Assembly (NCBI RefSeq): GCF_026230105.1
Contig: NW_026614264.1
Span: forward strand, 1-64,000
DNA from: Diorhabda sublineata
Lineage: Eukaryota; Arthropoda; Insecta; Coleoptera; Chrysomelidae
Length of the DNA: 64,000 bases
Direction: 5' to 3'
In this document: positions 61,901 to 64,000 of the stretch, piece by piece
Position numbering within the stretch: the stretch's first letter is position 1
Layout of the letters: every line of letters begins with the position of its first letter
Translations under genes and position numbers: made by a program
Notes under the pieces: model-generated
The model's input: the letters and a program-made list of their open reading frames with translations, nothing else
Database searches by the model: none
What the model was told of the DNA's origin: nothing

Positions 61901-64000
61901 TGTGTTAACTGAAAATTTTCAAAGTCTATCTTCCTCATTTGAAGTCGAATTTCAACATTCCTTATATATTTGAGTGAGTTCGCATCTAACTCTGTCAGAT
62001 ATCATCGAATAACATCCATTGAAGCCCATTGAGGTCAACTGTCACTTTGTGTTAATTGAAAAATTTCAAAGTCTATCTTCCTCATTTGAAGTCGAATTTC
62101 AACATTTTTTATATATTTGAGTGAGTTGGCACCTAACTTTGTCAGATATCATCGATTAACATCAATTGAAGCCCATTGAAGTCAACTGTCACTTTGTGTT
62201 AATTGAAAATTTTCAAAGTCTATCTTCCTCATTTGAAGTCGAATTTCAACATTTCTTATATATTTGAGTGAGTTCGCACCTAAGTCTGTCAGATATCGTC
62301 GATTAACATCAATTGAAGCCCATTGAAGTCAACTATCACTTTGTGTTAACTGAAAATTTTCAAAGTCTATCTTCCTCATTTGAAGTCGAATTTCAACATT
62401 TCTTATATATTTGAGTGAGTTCGCACCTAACTTTGTCAGATATCATCGAATAACATCCATTGAAGCCCATTGAGGTCAATTGTCACTTTGTGTTAATTGA
62501 AAATTTTCAAAGTCTACCTTCCTCATTTGAAGTCGAATTTCAACATTTCACATATATTTGAGTGAGTTCGCACCTAACTTTGTCAGATATCATCGAATAA
62601 CATCAATTGAAGCCCATTGAAGTCAACTGTCACTTTGTGTTAATTGAAAATTTTCAAAGTCTATCTTCCTCATTTGAAGTCGAATTTCAACATTTCTTAT
62701 ATATTTGAGTGAGTTCGCACCTAAGTCTGTCAGATATCGTCGATTAACATCAATTGAAGCCCATTGAAGTTAACTATCACTTTGTGTTAACTGAAAATTT
62801 TCAAAGTCTATCTTCCTCATTTGAAGTCGAATTTCAACATTTCTTATATATTTGAGTGAGTTCGCACCTAACTTTGTCAGATATCATCGAATAACATCCA
62901 TTGAAGCCCATTGAGGTCAACTGTCACTTTGTGTTAATTGAAAATTTTCAAAGTCTACCTTCCTCATTTGAAGTCGAATTTCAACATTTCACATATATTT
63001 GAGTGAGTTCGCACCTAACTTTGTCAGATATCGTCGATTAACATCAATTGAAGCCCATTGAAGTCAACTGTCACTTTGTGTTAATTGAAAATTTTCAAAG
63101 TCTATCTTCCTCATTTGAAGTCGAATTTCAACATTTCTCATATATTTGAGTGAGTTCGCACCTAACTTTGTCAGATATCATCGAATAACATCCATTGAAG
63201 CCCATTGAGGTCAACTGTCACTTTGTGTTAATTGAAAATTTTCAAAGTCTATCTTTCTCATTTGAAGTCGAATTTCAACATTTCTTATATATTTGAGTGA
63301 GTTCGCACCTAACTTTGTCAGATATCATCGAATAACATCCATTGAAGCCCATTGGGGTCAACTGTCACTTTGTGTTAATTGAAAATTTTCAAAGTCTATC
63401 TTCCTCATTTGAAGTCGAATTTCAACATTTCTCATATATTTGAGTGAGTTCGCACCTAACTTTGTCAGATATCATCGAATAACATCCATTGAAGCCCATT
63501 GAGGTCAACTGTCACTTTGTGTTAATTGAAAATTTTCAAAGTCTATCTTCCTCATTTGAAGTCGAATTTCAACATTTCTTATATATTTGAGTGAGTTCCC
63601 ACCTAACTTTGTCAGATATCATCGAATAACATCCATTGAAGCCTATTGATGTCAACTGTCACTTTGTGTTAATTGAAAATTTTCAAAGTCTATCTTCCTC
63701 ATTTGAAGTCGAATTTCAACATTTCTCATATATTTGAGTGAGTTCGCACCTAACTTTGTCAGATATCATCGAATAACATCCGTTGAAGCCCATTGAAGTC
63801 AACTGTCACTTTGTGTTAACTGAAAATTTTCAAAGTCTATCTTCCTCATTTGAAGTCGAATTTCAACATTTCTTATATATTTGAGTGAGTTCGCACCTAA
63901 CTTTGTCAGATATCTTCGAATAACATCCAGTGAAGCCCATTGAGGTCAACTGTCACTTTGTGTTAATTGAAAATTTTCAAAGTCTATCTTCCTCATTTGA
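58901..64000 (+). repeat. Domain 7: GCACCTAAC/ATCATCGAATAAC end domain
   Basis: About 35 monomers. The first few repeat the GTCAAAT/GTGATGATTG set; from about 59.6 kb the array becomes more uniform. Most units carry GCACCTAAC, ATCATCGAATAACATCC and CATTGAGGTC. Local units are visible. TTGGCACC with ATCATCGATTAACATC occurs at 60511, 61685 and 62126, giving intervals of 8 monomers minus 2 bp and exactly 3 monomers. GCACCTAAGTC with CATCAATTG and AACTGAAAATT recurs beside it. From about 63.1 kb the units alternate between CTCATATATTTG and CTTATATATTTG. The domain is cut by the window end. Confidence 0.82.
63936..64000 (+). repeat. Truncated last monomer
   Basis: The final 65 bases are monomer positions 1-65, ending in the CATTTGA of the conserved block. 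The monomer is complete up to the window edge and shows no decay. The array evidently continues, and this is not its boundary. Confidence 0.95.

Larger units (their letters stand above)
1..64000 (+). repeat. Tandem satellite array, 147-bp monomer, about 435 copies
   Basis: The sequence repeats with a 147-bp period from the first to the last base. The junction motif CCCATTGAAG/CCCATTGAGG falls at 1, 148 and 295 and so on, and the last start is at 63936. The net drift over 435 units is only about 10 bp, because a few insertions nearly cancel many 1-2 bp deletions. All monomers read in the same direction, and I saw no inversion, spacer or foreign insert. Neighbouring monomers usually differ at only a few sites. 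The consensus is about one-third G+C with four CpG sites per unit. Such arrays are typical of eukaryotic centromeric or pericentromeric heterochromatin; that role is inferred here. The array runs off both ends of the window, so its full length is unknown. I do not recognise the satellite family by name. Confidence 0.99.

Noticed and set aside
1..64000. CRISPR array
   Set aside because: The period is constant at 147 bp and the whole unit is repeated. There are no short repeats alternating with unique spacers, and no cas-like genes.
1..64000. Transposon, retroelement or viral sequence embedded in the array
   Set aside because: Every stretch I read aligns to the monomer with small changes. I found no break in periodicity longer than 20 bp, no terminal repeats and no coding remnants.
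1..64000. Naming the species or satellite family
   Set aside because: Period, base composition and consensus fit many eukaryotes, and I do not recognise the monomer. A database search of the consensus would be needed.

Overview
The whole 64-kb window is one uninterrupted, head-to-tail satellite DNA array. The monomer is 147 bp and about 33% G+C, counted on a consensus I wrote out by eye. The window opens exactly at what I use as monomer position 1 (the bases CCCATTGAAG). It holds about 435 monomers and ends 65 bp into the next one, at 63936-64000. Every monomer I read lies in the same orientation. I found no gene, RNA gene, transposon, microsatellite, telomere repeat or unique spacer, and neither edge of the array is in the window. 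This points to pericentromeric, centromeric or other heterochromatic DNA of a eukaryote, probably from a long-read assembly. The sequence alone does not let me name the species or clade.

Layout. Diagnostic variants divide the array into subfamily domains. (1) 1-9871: 'A' monomers (GTCGATTAACATCC, GAAGTCAACTG), organised in repeated multi-monomer units. (2) 9872-17495: 'B' monomers (TTTGCGTC, ATCATCGAAAAAC, GAAGCCAACTG) interleaved with another A block. (3) 17496-24690: A again, largely a second copy of the A block at 10.9-14.6 kb. (4) 24690-33171: a 3.5-kb block present twice. (5) 33172-39531: overlapping tandem duplications of 12 and then 11 monomers. (6) 39532-59600: a complex mosaic (CCTCGTTTG, CACATTGTG, GTGATAATTG, GTGATGATTG variants) with many repeated sub-blocks. 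(7) 59600-64000: a more uniform end domain (GCACCTAAC, ATCATCGAATAAC).

Higher-order structure is the main content. Rare private variants recur at constant offsets (1175, 1323, 1615, 1762, 1910, 4262, 4409, 6635 and 11310 bp). All are near-multiples of 147, and the small departures come from visible indels. The array therefore grew by repeated in-register duplication of blocks of 8 to about 45 monomers, some side by side and some far apart.

Each monomer carries a perfect 14-bp palindrome (TTGAAAATTTTCAA, monomer positions 32-45) with an A4T4 core. It also has a second TTGAA/TTCAA inverted repeat at 62-78, whose centre lies 31.5 bp away. Because 147 is 49 codons, some monomer runs are open in frame, even on both strands at once. 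I regard these as arithmetic by-products of the repeat and annotate no protein-coding gene.
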